NCBI GenBank assembly: GCA_049325415.1
Contig: JBMOLL010000044.1
Span: forward strand, 1-14,105
Origin: JBMOLL01 sp049325415
GTDB lineage: Bacteria > Bacteroidota > Bacteroidia > Bacteroidales > GCA-2748055
Reading direction: 5' to 3'
Length of the DNA stretch: 14,105 nt
The notes below the pieces were generated by a model. That model had not been told where the DNA came from and made no database searches. It saw nothing but the letters and a program-made list of their open reading frames with translations. The translations under genes were made by a program, and so were the position numbers. Below, piece after piece: positions 1 through 6,746 of the stretch (positions within the stretch are counted from its first letter, which is position 1; each line of letters opens with the position of its first letter).

Positions 1-863
1 TCCCTGAACCGGCACTGGTCAAGATCTATAATTTCAGATGTACCGTCTTTTGTAACGGTGGCAATGGAATCACAGGTGCCGTCACCGAAATCAATGGTCA
101 TCACGTTGTCCATTTTAACAATTTCGATGATACCGCTTATGATATATCCGCAACTCCTGTCGATGAGCAGTGGCTCGACAATTGTTTTGGTAAATACCGC
201 CTCATCATTGATGCTGATGGTGCCACCACCGGTTTTATAGAAAATGTCGTCGTCGAAATCAGGTGTACCGAAACCACTGAGCCATTCCTGCTCATAGCTC
301 GATACCCTTACACTGGTGATGGAATCACCGTAGTGAATAACCGCACTGTCATCTATGGCTATGACCCAGTTTCCTGCATCGTTCTGCCCCAGGTTCTCCA
401 TAACCATCAATCTGTCAATCAGACGGTCACGAAATGTTACACTGTCGTATTCCACTGTGAGCACAGCTCCTGCATTTTTAAGTGTGTCCGTGATTGTGAT
501 AATAATGGTGCCGGTACGTGTGTTGCCGAACCTGTCAAGGCAATCTTCCCCAAACTCGACCACGATCTCCTTGGGATAACTATCTCCTGAAACGGTCACT
601 GTCGCGCAGGATGGAAAGAACTTACCGCACAAACAGCCGCCACCCATACCGAAGCCGGGACCCATCAGCGGTTTATCAACAGAAAATCCTGTTACCTGGG
701 CTTCCTCCTCGGTAACTTCTGCCGATTTCAAACTGAAAATTTCATCCTCGGCAATGGTGATGCCATCTGTATCGGTGTTTTCTTCCCGGTTGATGGTATA
801 ATCACAGCTGAAAAAGATCAGCGAAAAGAGTAAGGTTCCTGCAATCAAACGTAGTGTTTTCAT
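1..863 (-). CDS. Predicted secreted lipoprotein, 3' end cut off by the window edge
   Basis: An open frame starts at the ATG at 863-861 and stays open to position 1, giving 287 readable residues and no stop. The N-terminus (MKTLRLIAGTLL, then a hydrophobic run ending FFSC) is a lipoprotein signal peptide with Cys20 as the likely lipidated residue, so the product should be membrane-anchored and exported. The mature part is acidic at first, then has a Gly/Cys-rich stretch (MGGGCLCGKFF, about residues 73-83). Two beta-rich segments follow, with motifs VVEFGEDC and, near the edge, TIDFGDGTCDS. I recognise this style, with FG.xC near the middle and a DFGDGTCD ending, from uncharacterised Bacteroidota lipoproteins; the repeated motif suggests two related domains. 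In such proteins the DFGDGTCD motif lies near the C-terminus, so little is probably missing. Function unknown. No neighbour in the window shares its operon. Confidence 0.8.
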   Translation of the reverse strand, partial: MKTLRLIAGTLLFSLIFFSCDYTINREENTDTDGITIAEDEIFSLKSAEVTEEEAQVTGFSVDKPLMGPGFGMGGGCLCGKFFPSCATVTVSGDSYPKEIVVEFGEDCLDRFGNTRTGTIIITITDTLKNAGAVLTVEYDSVTFRDRLIDRLMVMENLGQNDAGNWVIAIDDSAVIHYGDSITSVRVSSYEQEWLSGFGTPDFDDDIFYKTGGGTISINDEAVFTKTIVEPLLIDRSCGYIISGIIEIVKMDNVMTIDFGDGTCDSIATVTKDGTSEIIDLDQCRFR

Positions 864-936
864 AATCATATATTTAAATTAATCATTCTGCCCGGGAACC
901 TCCGGATACGGCTCCCTTCATTTCTGTAACCGTGTG

Positions 937-969
937 AGAGGGGATATACCCTACCGGCCCCTCCCCTCT
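937..969. other. Intergenic region with imperfect hairpin potential
   Basis: The 261-bp gap at 864-1124 lies between two divergent genes. It contains a 7-bp inverted repeat (agagggg at 937-943, cccctct at 963-969, 19-nt loop) and a second compact hairpin (ctgtccg at 1005-1011, cggacag at 1016-1022). The first could fold in the 5' leader of the lipoprotein mRNA. Neither has a U-tract of terminator type, and I recognise no riboswitch. Confidence 0.25.
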
Positions 970-1050
970 TTTGAGATTGCACCCAAGCCCTACCCGTTCA
1001 TTGCCTGTCCGTTTCCGGACAGAATTCCTGCAGAAATACAGGGTAAAAAA

Positions 1051-1081
1051 TTTGTCTTACGTTGATATACTGATATTTAAA
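1051..1081 (+). promoter_or_regulatory. Possible promoter of the GRAM-like gene
   Basis: TTTG at 1051-1054 matches the Bacteroidota -33 element. Nineteen bases later TATTTAAA (1074-1081) partly matches the -7 element TAnnTTTG. The start codon at 1125 would be about 35-40 nt downstream of transcription start. The -7 match is weak. Confidence 0.35.
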
Positions 1082-1124
1082 ATATGTGGTACACTTTATG
1101 AAATAAAGATAAAAAAATAAGAAA

Positions 1125-1433
1125 ATGGTAGTCAATCTGAAAGAAAACGAAGTGGTAATAAAGGCCAGGAGCGGCAATCATATTATCGGACGGGAGAAAA
1201 TTCCCGGAAAAATGATCGTAACCAATCAAAGGGTATATTTTTATAGCATGGACACCTCAGAGAAAAGTGTCAAACTGGAAATCCTGCCCGGAGATATTCA
1301 TGAACTGATATTTTTCAGAACCATGTTGCTTAATCCCAACGGACTGAACGTCGTGCTTAAAGACGGCAGGAAACTGTGCTTTCATCTTAAAAAGAGAGAT
1401 GAAATGGGTGTCCTGATCAATAAAATGTACTGA
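1125..1433 (+). CDS. Small GRAM/PH-like domain protein
   Basis: 102 residues with no signal peptide or membrane segment, so probably cytoplasmic. The pattern is that of a bacterial GRAM/PH-like domain: an N-terminal strand (LKENEVVIKAR), then a conserved-looking core KMIVTNQRVYFYSM at about residues 29-42, which corresponds to the 'G.LilTnqRlvF' signature. Strands PGDIHELIFF and LNVVLKDGRKLCFHL follow, with a short C-terminal helix. Such single-domain proteins are common but uncharacterised; lipid or peptide binding is known for eukaryotic relatives only. The ATG at 1125 follows an A-rich leader typical of Bacteroidota. It ends 10 bp before the convergent ABC-F gene, sharing a hairpin with it, and has no same-strand partner. 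Family assignment is by motif only. Confidence 0.75.
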   Translation: MVVNLKENEVVIKARSGNHIIGREKIPGKMIVTNQRVYFYSMDTSEKSVKLEILPGDIHELIFFRTMLLNPNGLNVVLKDGRKLCFHLKKRDEMGVLINKMY

Positions 1434-1434
1434 T

Positions 1435-1457
1435 GGGACCGGTTTACCGGTTCCTTT
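1435..1457. terminator. Shared convergent hairpin, possible bidirectional terminator
   Basis: An 8-bp GC-rich stem (1435-1442 pairing with 1447-1454, one G-U pair) has a 4-nt loop and is followed on the plus strand by TTT. It lies between the convergent GRAM-like and ABC-F genes and includes the TAA stop of the ABC-F gene (1446-1444). The U-tract is short, so intrinsic termination is plausible but not certain. Confidence 0.45.
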
Positions 1458-3336
1458 CATCCAGCTCAAGCCAGCGAAGGGTGTCGGTATCGATCTTTTC
1501 CAGCAGATCCTTAAGATCGGCGGCAAGGGTTTCCATTTCCCTGTAGTCTGCCTGCCCGGAATTCAGACGATCCTCCAGTTCCTTCCTGCGCACTTCCATA
1601 CGGGCAATTTCGCCTTCAAGTGCTTCATATTCTGATTTTTCCTTATAACTCAGCTTTTTCTTCCCTTCCGGAATCCCTTTCACAGGTCCTGATTCGCTTT
1701 CTTTTTCCACCCTGCTCCGCTCCTGGCGTGCCTCCTTTTGCTCTTCCTCCAGCTTAAGACGATACTCGGTGTAGGTCCCGTAGTAGTCTTCTATCTCACC
1801 GTCACTAAAAATGAATAAATGATCAGTTAGCCGGTCAAGCAGATAACGGTCGTGTGAAACGATAATCAGTACTCCCCTGAAACTTTCAAGGTAATCCTCC
1901 AGCCTGTTCAGGGTCGAAAGGTCCAGATCATTGGTCGGTTCATCAAGAATCAGAAAATTCGGATTCTTCATCAGAACGGTCAGCAGATACAATCTTCGCC
2001 GTTCCCCTCCGCTCAATGATGAGACGAGGGAATACTGCACCGGCGGCGGAAAGAGGAAAAACTGAAGAAATTGCGAGACACTGATACTCCGGCCGTCTCC
2101 CATGGTGACAAATTCCGCAATTTCCTTCATCACGTCGATGACCCGCTGATCTTCCCTGAAACGGATTCCCTCCTGGGCGTAATACCCGGTTACTACCGTT
2201 TCTCCTAAAATAACCTCACCCTTATCGGCTTTCAGATTACCTGTCAGGATTTTCAGCAGGGTTGATTTGCCGCTTCCGTTGGGACCAATAATCCCGAGCC
2301 TCTCCCCGGGTTGAAAAATATAGGAAAAGTCCCTGATCACCACACGATCATTAAAAGCTTTTGATAAGTTCCGGAGTTCTGCTGTTTTTTTTCCTATCCT
2401 CGACATTCCTGCATCAATCCTCACCTCCTCTTCTTTCCTGATTTCAGAGGCCCGCTTACTGGTGGTATAAAAGGCTTCTATCCTTGATTTTGATTTATGG
2501 GTCCTGGCTTTTGGCATCCTCCTCATCCACTCCAGTTCCTGCCGTGCAAGCTTTTTAGCCCGCTCGGTTTCCGCCCTGTAGATTTCCTCCCTCATCGCCC
2601 GCTTCTCCAGGAAATAAGCATAGTTGCCCCGGTGAATATACAGTTGCTCATTGGCGATTTCAAGGATCTGATTGCACACATTATCAAGGAAGTACCGGTC
2701 GTGTGTGATCAATAAAAGTGTGATTCCGGCTGTAGAGAGATATTTTTCCAGCCATTCGATCATTTCAAGATCGAGATGGTTTGTGGGTTCATCAAGTAAA
2801 AGGATATCCGGCTGATCGATCAGCACCAGGGCAAGTGCCAGCCTTTTTTGCTGACCTCCTGAAAGTGTCGAAGCATCCTGTTCGGGCAAATGGATCCCAA
2901 AACGGGTAAGTATCTCTTTCACCCGTCTCTCGAAATCCCAGCCATTTACATGATCCATAGCCTGTGCTGCCTCTTCCAGGCGCTGACGTGAACGCGAAGA
3001 ATTGTCGGCAGCATGCTCTGCCAGCGCAGCTTCATAGCGCCGGATCACCTGGTTTACTGCAGTGCCTGAGTCCCTTATCAGGTCGCCAACGGTAATCCCC
3101 GGTGCAAAACGGGGCTCCTGGGCCAATAAACGATAGCTCGTTCCTTCCCTGAATACATATTCTCCGCTGTCGGGAATTTCTTCTCCCATCAGTATTCTCA
3201 TCAGGGTGCTCTTACCTGCCCCGTTATTGGCAATCAGCCCCAGCCTGTCGCCCCGGTCAAGCCCGAAAGTCACACCGCCGAATAAAAGGCGCTCACCATA
3301 GTACTTGCTTAGATTTTTAACGGAAAGCAGATTCAT
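1444..3336 (-). CDS. uup: ABC-F family ATPase, Uup-type
   Basis: 630 residues with tandem ABC ATPase domains and no membrane segments, the layout of ABC-F proteins, which act on ribosomes or branched DNA intermediates rather than in transport. Domain 1 has Walker A ANNGAGKST (residues 36-44), signature LSGGQQKRLALA and Walker B ILLLDEPTNHLD. Domain 2 has GPNGSGKST, LSGGERRRLYLL, FLILDEPTNDLD and a switch His in IIVSHDRYLL. The inter-domain linker is basic and helical (about residues 240-300), as expected for the tRNA-interacting linker. The last 80 or so residues are charged and heptad-like, matching the C-terminal coiled-coil domain of Uup; E. coli Uup is of nearly the same length. The first Walker A Gly is Ala, which I remember as usual in Bacteroidota homologues. 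The ATG at 3336 follows a clear -7 element. It is divergent from the CvfB-like gene. The Uup subgroup is likelier than an antibiotic-resistance ABC-F because of the coiled-coil tail. Confidence 0.93.
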   Translation of the reverse strand: MNLLSVKNLSKYYGERLLFGGVTFGLDRGDRLGLIANNGAGKSTLMRILMGEEIPDSGEYVFREGTSYRLLAQEPRFAPGITVGDLIRDSGTAVNQVIRRYEAALAEHAADNSSRSRQRLEEAAQAMDHVNGWDFERRVKEILTRFGIHLPEQDASTLSGGQQKRLALALVLIDQPDILLLDEPTNHLDLEMIEWLEKYLSTAGITLLLITHDRYFLDNVCNQILEIANEQLYIHRGNYAYFLEKRAMREEIYRAETERAKKLARQELEWMRRMPKARTHKSKSRIEAFYTTSKRASEIRKEEEVRIDAGMSRIGKKTAELRNLSKAFNDRVVIRDFSYIFQPGERLGIIGPNGSGKSTLLKILTGNLKADKGEVILGETVVTGYYAQEGIRFREDQRVIDVMKEIAEFVTMGDGRSISVSQFLQFFLFPPPVQYSLVSSLSGGERRRLYLLTVLMKNPNFLILDEPTNDLDLSTLNRLEDYLESFRGVLIIVSHDRYLLDRLTDHLFIFSDGEIEDYYGTYTEYRLKLEEEQKEARQERSRVEKESESGPVKGIPEGKKKLSYKEKSEYEALEGEIARMEVRRKELEDRLNSGQADYREMETLAADLKDLLEKIDTDTLRWLELDERNR

Positions 3337-3360
3337 CCTTACTCAGTTTCTTTGCTCCGG

Positions 3361-3368
3361 CAAAGATA
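3361..3368 (-). promoter_or_regulatory. -7 promoter element of the ABC-F gene
   Basis: On the minus strand this reads TATCTTTG, an exact TAnnTTTG match, about 25 nt upstream of the ATG at 3336. No good TTTG is seen 19-20 nt further upstream, so the -33 half is weak. It overlaps a small palindrome (TTTGC TCCG GCAAA, 3351-3364) that would lie at the start of the transcript. Confidence 0.5.
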
Positions 3369-3420
3369 TAAACTTATCCCCGGGTTGGACCGGAATGATT
3401 ATATTAGCAGAAATTTTTGC

Positions 3421-4251
3421 ATGATTCATACCGGAAAATACAACACTTTGAAAATTAACAGGTTTTCAAGGTCAGGAGTCTTTCTCGACGACGGGGAAGG
3501 TAATGAGATCCTTTTGCCTCAGCGATATGTGAAAGCAGATATGGAACCCGGGGCATCGGTAAGGGTATTTGTATATAACGACTCGGAAGACAGACCGGTT
3601 GCCGTGACCGACACACCGGCCGCGGAAGCCGGTCAGCTGGCCCTGCTCAGTGTCATGGAGATCGCCAATGCCGGGGCCTTTCTTGACTGGGGCCTGCCCA
3701 AAGACCTCCTGGTACCTTTCGGAGAACAGCAGGAAAGAATGGTCAAAGGCAAAAGCTATCTTGTTTACATTCTTGTTGATCCAGTTACAGGCCGCCTGAT
3801 GGGCAGCACCAGACTGAACCGCTACCTGGGTAAGGAACAGCCCGCGCTAGAGGTTGGTGAACAGGTAGAACTGGTGGTGGTCAGGGAATCGGACATCGGC
3901 TACCATGTCGCAGTGGAATCCAGGTTCTGGGGTATCCTGTACCGGAACGAAGTCTTTGAGCAACTTTCAACCGGAACACGTCTTCAGGGCTTTGTCAAAC
4001 TGGTTCGGCCCGACGGGAAGATCGACTGCACTCTGCAGTCCGGTGATGAAAACAGGCTTCAGACCCTGGCGGATAAAATCCTTCAGCTCCTGCAGGAAAA
4101 TGAGGGTTTCCTGGAACTGGGCGATCATTCCTCACCGGAAGAGATCCGCACCAGGCTGAAGGAAAGTAAGAAGATGTTCAAAAAAGCTGTCGGACTGTTA
4201 TACCGGCAGAAAAAGATCCTTATTGAAACACGGGGACTCCGGAAAACATAA
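3421..4251 (+). CDS. CvfB-like S1 RNA-binding protein
   Basis: 276 residues from the ATG at 3421. The frame is open further upstream, but only from a TTG at 3352. The sequence after 3421 (MIHTGKYNTLKI) matches the usual CvfB N-terminus ('GkyNtL'), so the internal ATG was chosen. CvfB-type proteins have tandem S1-like OB folds plus a C-terminal winged helix, bind RNA and affect virulence-gene expression in Staphylococcus. Visible parts: first S1-like unit with GVFLDDGEGNEILLPQRYV (about residues 20-40), second with GAFLDWGLPKDLLVPFGEQ (about 80-100), a third beta unit with GYHVAVES and GFVKLVRPDGKIDCTL, then a helical C-terminus (EEIRTRLKESKKMFKKAVGLLY) that fits the winged helix. Cytoplasmic. 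It is divergent from the ABC-F gene and ends 5 bp before a strong hairpin shared with the cold-shock gene. Function in Bacteroidota is not established. Confidence 0.87.
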   Translation: MIHTGKYNTLKINRFSRSGVFLDDGEGNEILLPQRYVKADMEPGASVRVFVYNDSEDRPVAVTDTPAAEAGQLALLSVMEIANAGAFLDWGLPKDLLVPFGEQQERMVKGKSYLVYILVDPVTGRLMGSTRLNRYLGKEQPALEVGEQVELVVVRESDIGYHVAVESRFWGILYRNEVFEQLSTGTRLQGFVKLVRPDGKIDCTLQSGDENRLQTLADKILQLLQENEGFLELGDHSSPEEIRTRLKESKKMFKKAVGLLYRQKKILIETRGLRKT

Positions 4252-4279
4252 AAAAAGGCTGTCGTTCCCGGACAGCCTC
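4250..4279 (-). terminator. Rho-independent terminator of the cold-shock gene
   Basis: On the minus strand AGGCTGTC (4278-4271 complement) pairs with its perfect 8-bp partner at 4263-4256 across a 7-nt loop, followed at once by a run of T (complement of the A-run 4256-4250). This is a textbook intrinsic terminator 24 bp after the csp stop. On the plus strand the same hairpin lies 5 bp after the CvfB stop but has only CTCTC behind it, so it may help terminate that gene less strongly. Confidence 0.85.
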
Positions 4280-4302
4280 TCAGAATTCTGATAAGTACTC
4301 TT

Positions 4303-4494
4303 TTATTTAAGTCTTACATTGACAGCGTTAATGCCCTTTTTACCCTGGGTCAGTTCAAAAGTTACTTCATCATTTTGTTTGATTTTGTCAATAAGCCCGG
4401 AAACATGTACAAAATATTCATTGTCTGATTCCGAATCCTTAATAAAACCGAAACCTTTGGTTTCATTAAAGAATTTTACTTTACCTTCTTTCAT
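4303..4494 (-). CDS. Cold-shock domain protein
   Basis: 63 residues forming a single cold-shock domain, a five-stranded OB fold that binds single-stranded RNA and DNA and melts mRNA secondary structure. RNP1 is clear as KGFGFI (residues 13-18) and RNP2 as YFVHVSGL (residues 27-34). The start MKEGKVKFFNETKGFG matches the family N-terminus, and the C-terminal GKKGINAVNVRL matches 'G.kG.qA.nV'. At 63 residues it is a little shorter than E. coli CspA (70). The 265-bp upstream gap leaves room for a long 5' leader of the kind cold-shock genes often carry, but I could not confirm a consensus promoter there. It ends at a strong terminator and is convergent with the CvfB-like gene. Cytoplasmic. Confidence 0.95.
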   Translation of the reverse strand: MKEGKVKFFNETKGFGFIKDSESDNEYFVHVSGLIDKIKQNDEVTFELTQGKKGINAVNVRLK

Positions 4495-4759
4495 TGTGTG
4501 TTGTTTATAAATTTGGCGTAATATTAATGCAAATTATCGGAATTTCAGTCATTTCGGGTAAAAAGTGTGACAAAATATTTGTTCTTCCCGGTCAAATGCT
4601 GAAAAATGACGATAACAGCCTTTCAACTCAGGTTACGGTCGGTAAGGAAAGATGCTGACTCAGGCTTTAGCTTTCCGATTTAACAAATCTAACAGCTGCA
4701 GTTCTTTCCATCTGGAAAAATGCACAGATGTTTTGCCATTAACATGGAAATCCGATAAT

Positions 4760-5275
4760 TTAAAACCTGTAGCCGGCACTAATAGCCGGAGAGACCGCCG
4801 TGGGCCAGCCTGGAAATACATGAAGGACTGCCCGGATTGACAGCCGTCCACCGGGTTTCTGGTACCGGTACCCGATATAGAGGTCGGGATAATACTCATA
4901 AATCATCCGGCGGGGTCCGTAGGGATCATCATTTTTCAGATAATAGTAATCAAAGTGGATTGCCGGGCCCAGTGCCGTTTCCAGGTGATGATTGGCATAG
5001 GGTCTGGAGATCCTTACAAAAGTCACCGGGACACTGATAAAGTTAGAAGCAAAATCGGGCCAGAATCCGACTCTGAGCGACCATTTGCGGTTTTTGCTGA
5101 ATACCCTTTCGTAATTGATCGAAACCGGAAATTCGTTGTAATCGGTGCCGATCGCAATGAATTCGGGATAAAGGTGATTTTTCAGGAAAGACCCTTCCTC
5201 ACTGTTCTGGCCTCTGAGGTATCCTCCTGAAAGCAAACCTGCCAGTAGGAGTAGATATAAACCGACATTCTTCAT
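4760..5275 (-). CDS. Predicted small outer-membrane beta-barrel protein
   Basis: 171 residues. The N-terminus (MKNVGLYLLLLAGLL) is a signal peptide with likely cleavage after YLRG or nearby, before QNSEEG. The rest is rich in aromatic and alternating hydrophobic residues in beta-strand rhythm (SINYERVFS, KWSLRVGFW, NFISVPVTFV, HLETALGPAIHFDYYY, PDLYIGYRYQ, RLSIRAVLHVF). The protein ends AISAGYRF, with the terminal aromatic residue typical of substrates of the outer-membrane assembly machinery. About eight strands fit a small OmpA/OmpW-sized barrel. No known family motif was recognised and no function is assigned. It is transcribed alone from a promoter containing a perfect inverted repeat (5302-5327), so it is likely regulated. 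The 3' region (4511-4759) has only a weak 6-bp hairpin at 4709-4730. Confidence 0.7.
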   Translation of the reverse strand: MKNVGLYLLLLAGLLSGGYLRGQNSEEGSFLKNHLYPEFIAIGTDYNEFPVSINYERVFSKNRKWSLRVGFWPDFASNFISVPVTFVRISRPYANHHLETALGPAIHFDYYYLKNDDPYGPRRMIYEYYPDLYIGYRYQKPGGRLSIRAVLHVFPGWPTAVSPAISAGYRF

Positions 5276-5300
5276 AGGGTAGTTATTTCAGCATTCGCTT

Positions 5301-5331
5301 CAAAGATCGGAAATTCATCCGATCTTTCAAA
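5301..5331 (-). promoter_or_regulatory. Promoter of the barrel gene with embedded 9-bp inverted repeat
   Basis: On the minus strand TTTG (5331-5328) is followed after exactly 19 bases by GATCTTTG (5308-5301), one base off the TAnnTTTG -7 element. A perfect inverted repeat, AAAGATCGG at 5302-5310 and CCGATCTTT at 5319-5327 with an 8-bp centre, fills the spacer and overlaps the -7 element. That is where a repressor or activator site would be expected. The ATG at 5275 is about 26 nt downstream of the -7 element. Confidence 0.6.
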
Positions 5332-5410
5332 AGATTGCCCGCTTCAGGCTCAGCATCAGCCAGGGAAATTGATTACTTTTACCCTGACGCATGAATAAAG
5401 GCAGCGCTCT

Positions 5411-5863
5411 ATGTATTCGAAAGAAGAGGCAAAAAAAATGAGGAACGAGTTCTGGGATTCTTTCAGGCTCTATTCTTCATCCAGAAGAAGAAGAAAGGGA
5501 AAACCCGGAAACTGGATGATGGATGCCACCGGGATCCGGGCTGTCAATCTGAAATTTCATTTCGATACGGAATCTGCTCTGGTCGGACTGGATATTGAAA
5601 CAGGGAGCCTGGATAAAAGAATCGAGCTTTTTGAACGCATGGAAGGACTGAAAAAACTGCTTGATCAGGCCATGGAGACCGAAATGACCTGGGAACTCGA
5701 CTATGTAAGGGAGAATGGCAAATCGGTAAGCCGGATTTTTACCCTGATCCGGGATGTAAGCATTTATGAACGCGAAACCTGGCCGCTGGTCATGAAATTC
5801 TTTTTCGACAAGATGTCCCGACTCGAAGAGTTTTTCATTGAATACAAGGATTATATTCGCTGA
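5411..5863 (+). CDS. DUF4268 domain protein
   Basis: 150 residues, no signal peptide, probably cytoplasmic. The whole protein resembles a stand-alone DUF4268 domain: N-terminal helix (YSKEEAKKMRNEFWDSFRLY), a GNWMMDATGIRAVNLKFHFD segment at about residues 33-52, a strand-turn VGLDIETGS, then a long helix LFERMEGLKKLLDQAMETE and a C-terminal helical part (WPLVMKFFFDKMSRLEEFFIEYKDYI). Elsewhere this domain is found alone or fused to nuclease-like modules; its biochemical role is unknown to me. An ATG at 5391 is out of frame, so 5411 is taken as the start. A possible -7 element TACTTTTA lies at 5374-5381 without a matching -33. It is divergent from the barrel gene and 117 bp upstream of msrB. 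Confidence 0.8.
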   Translation: MYSKEEAKKMRNEFWDSFRLYSSSRRRRKGKPGNWMMDATGIRAVNLKFHFDTESALVGLDIETGSLDKRIELFERMEGLKKLLDQAMETEMTWELDYVRENGKSVSRIFTLIRDVSIYERETWPLVMKFFFDKMSRLEEFFIEYKDYIR

Positions 5864-5980
5864 AGTCAGATCGGATCCACGAACCGGTCAGGTTAAAAGC
5901 CAGGATGCATCCGGAAATTATAGACCCTCACGAACCTTTCCCTGCCGGCAGATGTTATCCTGTACAAAAGCAGTAAAGAA

Positions 5981-6472
5981 ATGAATAAAGCGGGATTTTC
6001 ACTGCTGATCCTGACCGGCATGTTTATGATCAACACTGTTTCATGTCAGACAGGTACGGAAAAACAAAAACCAGGCAGTACAGCTATGAGCGATACCGGC
6101 AGATATGCAAAACTGACACCTTTCGAGGAATATGTCATAATAAATAAAGGCACAGAAAGGCCCTGGACGGGTGAATATGTCGATTTTAAAGGTAAAGGCA
6201 CCTATGTATGCAAAAGATGTCACGCTCCGCTCTATCGCTCTTCCGATAAATTTGACAGTCACTGTGGCTGGCCCAGTTTCGACGACGAAATCAAGGGAGC
6301 AGTGCTGCGCAGACCCGATGCCGATGGAATGCGGACAGAGATCCTTTGTGCAGCCTGCGGAGCACATCTGGGCCATGTTTTCAAGGGCGAAGGATTCACG
6401 GCAAAGAATACGCGTCACTGCGTAAACTCCGTGTCCCTGCTATTTATCCCCGATCAGGAGCCGGAAAAATAG
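5981..6472 (+). CDS. msrB: Exported peptide-methionine (R)-S-oxide reductase
   Basis: 163 residues. MsrB reduces the R-epimer of methionine sulfoxide in damaged proteins, using a Cys nucleophile. The catalytic domain covers about residues 42-156: LTPFEEYVIINKGTERPWTGEY, zinc-binding Cys pairs C77/C80 (CKRC) and C123/C126 (CAAC), the FDSHCGWPSF motif with C95 at the usual resolving-Cys position, GAHLGHVF, and RHCVNSVSLLF with catalytic C147. All expected residues are present. The N-terminus (MNKAGFSLLILTGMFMI, then TVSC) is a signal peptide, probably lipoprotein-type with lipidated Cys22 although Thr at -3 is not ideal. The enzyme should therefore act in the periplasm or at a membrane surface, repairing envelope proteins. 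An A-rich AAGAA precedes the start. No MsrA is fused or adjacent. Confidence 0.93.
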   Translation: MNKAGFSLLILTGMFMINTVSCQTGTEKQKPGSTAMSDTGRYAKLTPFEEYVIINKGTERPWTGEYVDFKGKGTYVCKRCHAPLYRSSDKFDSHCGWPSFDDEIKGAVLRRPDADGMRTEILCAACGAHLGHVFKGEGFTAKNTRHCVNSVSLLFIPDQEPEK

Positions 6473-6508
6473 CAGAAACGCGGTAGCCTTCGAAATTTCC
6501 CTGCATTT

Positions 6509-6540
6509 TTTGTTTCCCCATCCAATAGTTGTTAATTTTG
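6509..6540 (+). promoter_or_regulatory. Consensus Bacteroidota promoter of the bTHX gene
   Basis: TTTG (6509-6512), a 20-bp spacer, then TAATTTTG (6533-6540): both elements match TTTG-N19/20-TAnnTTTG exactly. Transcription would begin near 6547, leaving a leader of about 17 nt before the ATG at 6564. This also argues against the longer reading frame that begins at 6510, inside the promoter. Confidence 0.75.
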
Positions 6541-6563
6541 ATCCATTAAATCAAAGTATACCT

Positions 6564-6710
6564 ATGGGAAAAGGAGATATTAAAACCAGGAGGGGAAAAC
6601 TTTTCAACGGGTCATACGGAAAAAGAAGGCCCGGTAAATCCTCATCCCCTAAGATTACTGTGCAGAAAGCAGAAAAACCGAAAAAAGGCAGAACTGCCAA
6701 AGCCGGTTAA
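6564..6710 (+). CDS. Small ribosomal subunit protein bTHX
   Basis: 48 residues, very basic. It begins MGKGDIKTRRGKLFNGSYGK, the bTHX (Thx) signature: 'MGKGDKKTRrGKi..GsyGk.RPrk'. In Thermus this peptide sits in a pocket at the top of the 30S head and stabilises it. The conserved part is residues 1-24. The remaining Lys/Pro/Ser-rich tail (KSSSPKITVQKAEKPKKG) is an extension of the kind seen in Bacteroidota, where the protein is longer than the mature Thermus peptide. The frame is open upstream to 6510, but the family start and the promoter position both point to the ATG at 6564. The next gene starts 36 bp downstream, so the two may be cotranscribed. Genes this short are often missed. Confidence 0.9.
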   Translation: MGKGDIKTRRGKLFNGSYGKRRPGKSSSPKITVQKAEKPKKGRTAKAG

Positions 6711-6746
6711 TCCGATCCATCAATCTTATGACTACGTCCTGCGAGC

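Noticed and set aside
1005..1022. Compact 7-bp hairpin in the intergenic region
   Set aside because: No U-tract on either strand and no gene end nearby, so it is not a terminator; chance or an unknown leader element.
3352..3420. TTG-initiated extension of the CvfB-like protein
   Set aside because: The added residues have no family similarity, the start would be TTG, and the family N-terminus begins at the ATG at 3421.
4709..4730. CATCTG/CAGATG inverted repeat downstream of the barrel gene, possible terminator
   Set aside because: Stem of only 6 bp with a 10-nt loop and no T-run on the minus strand, where it would be needed.
5905..5976. A 23-codon frame ending 4 bp before msrB, possible leader peptide
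   Set aside because: No ribosome-binding signal, no regulatory codon run, and no attenuator hairpin next to it; such a frame is expected by chance.
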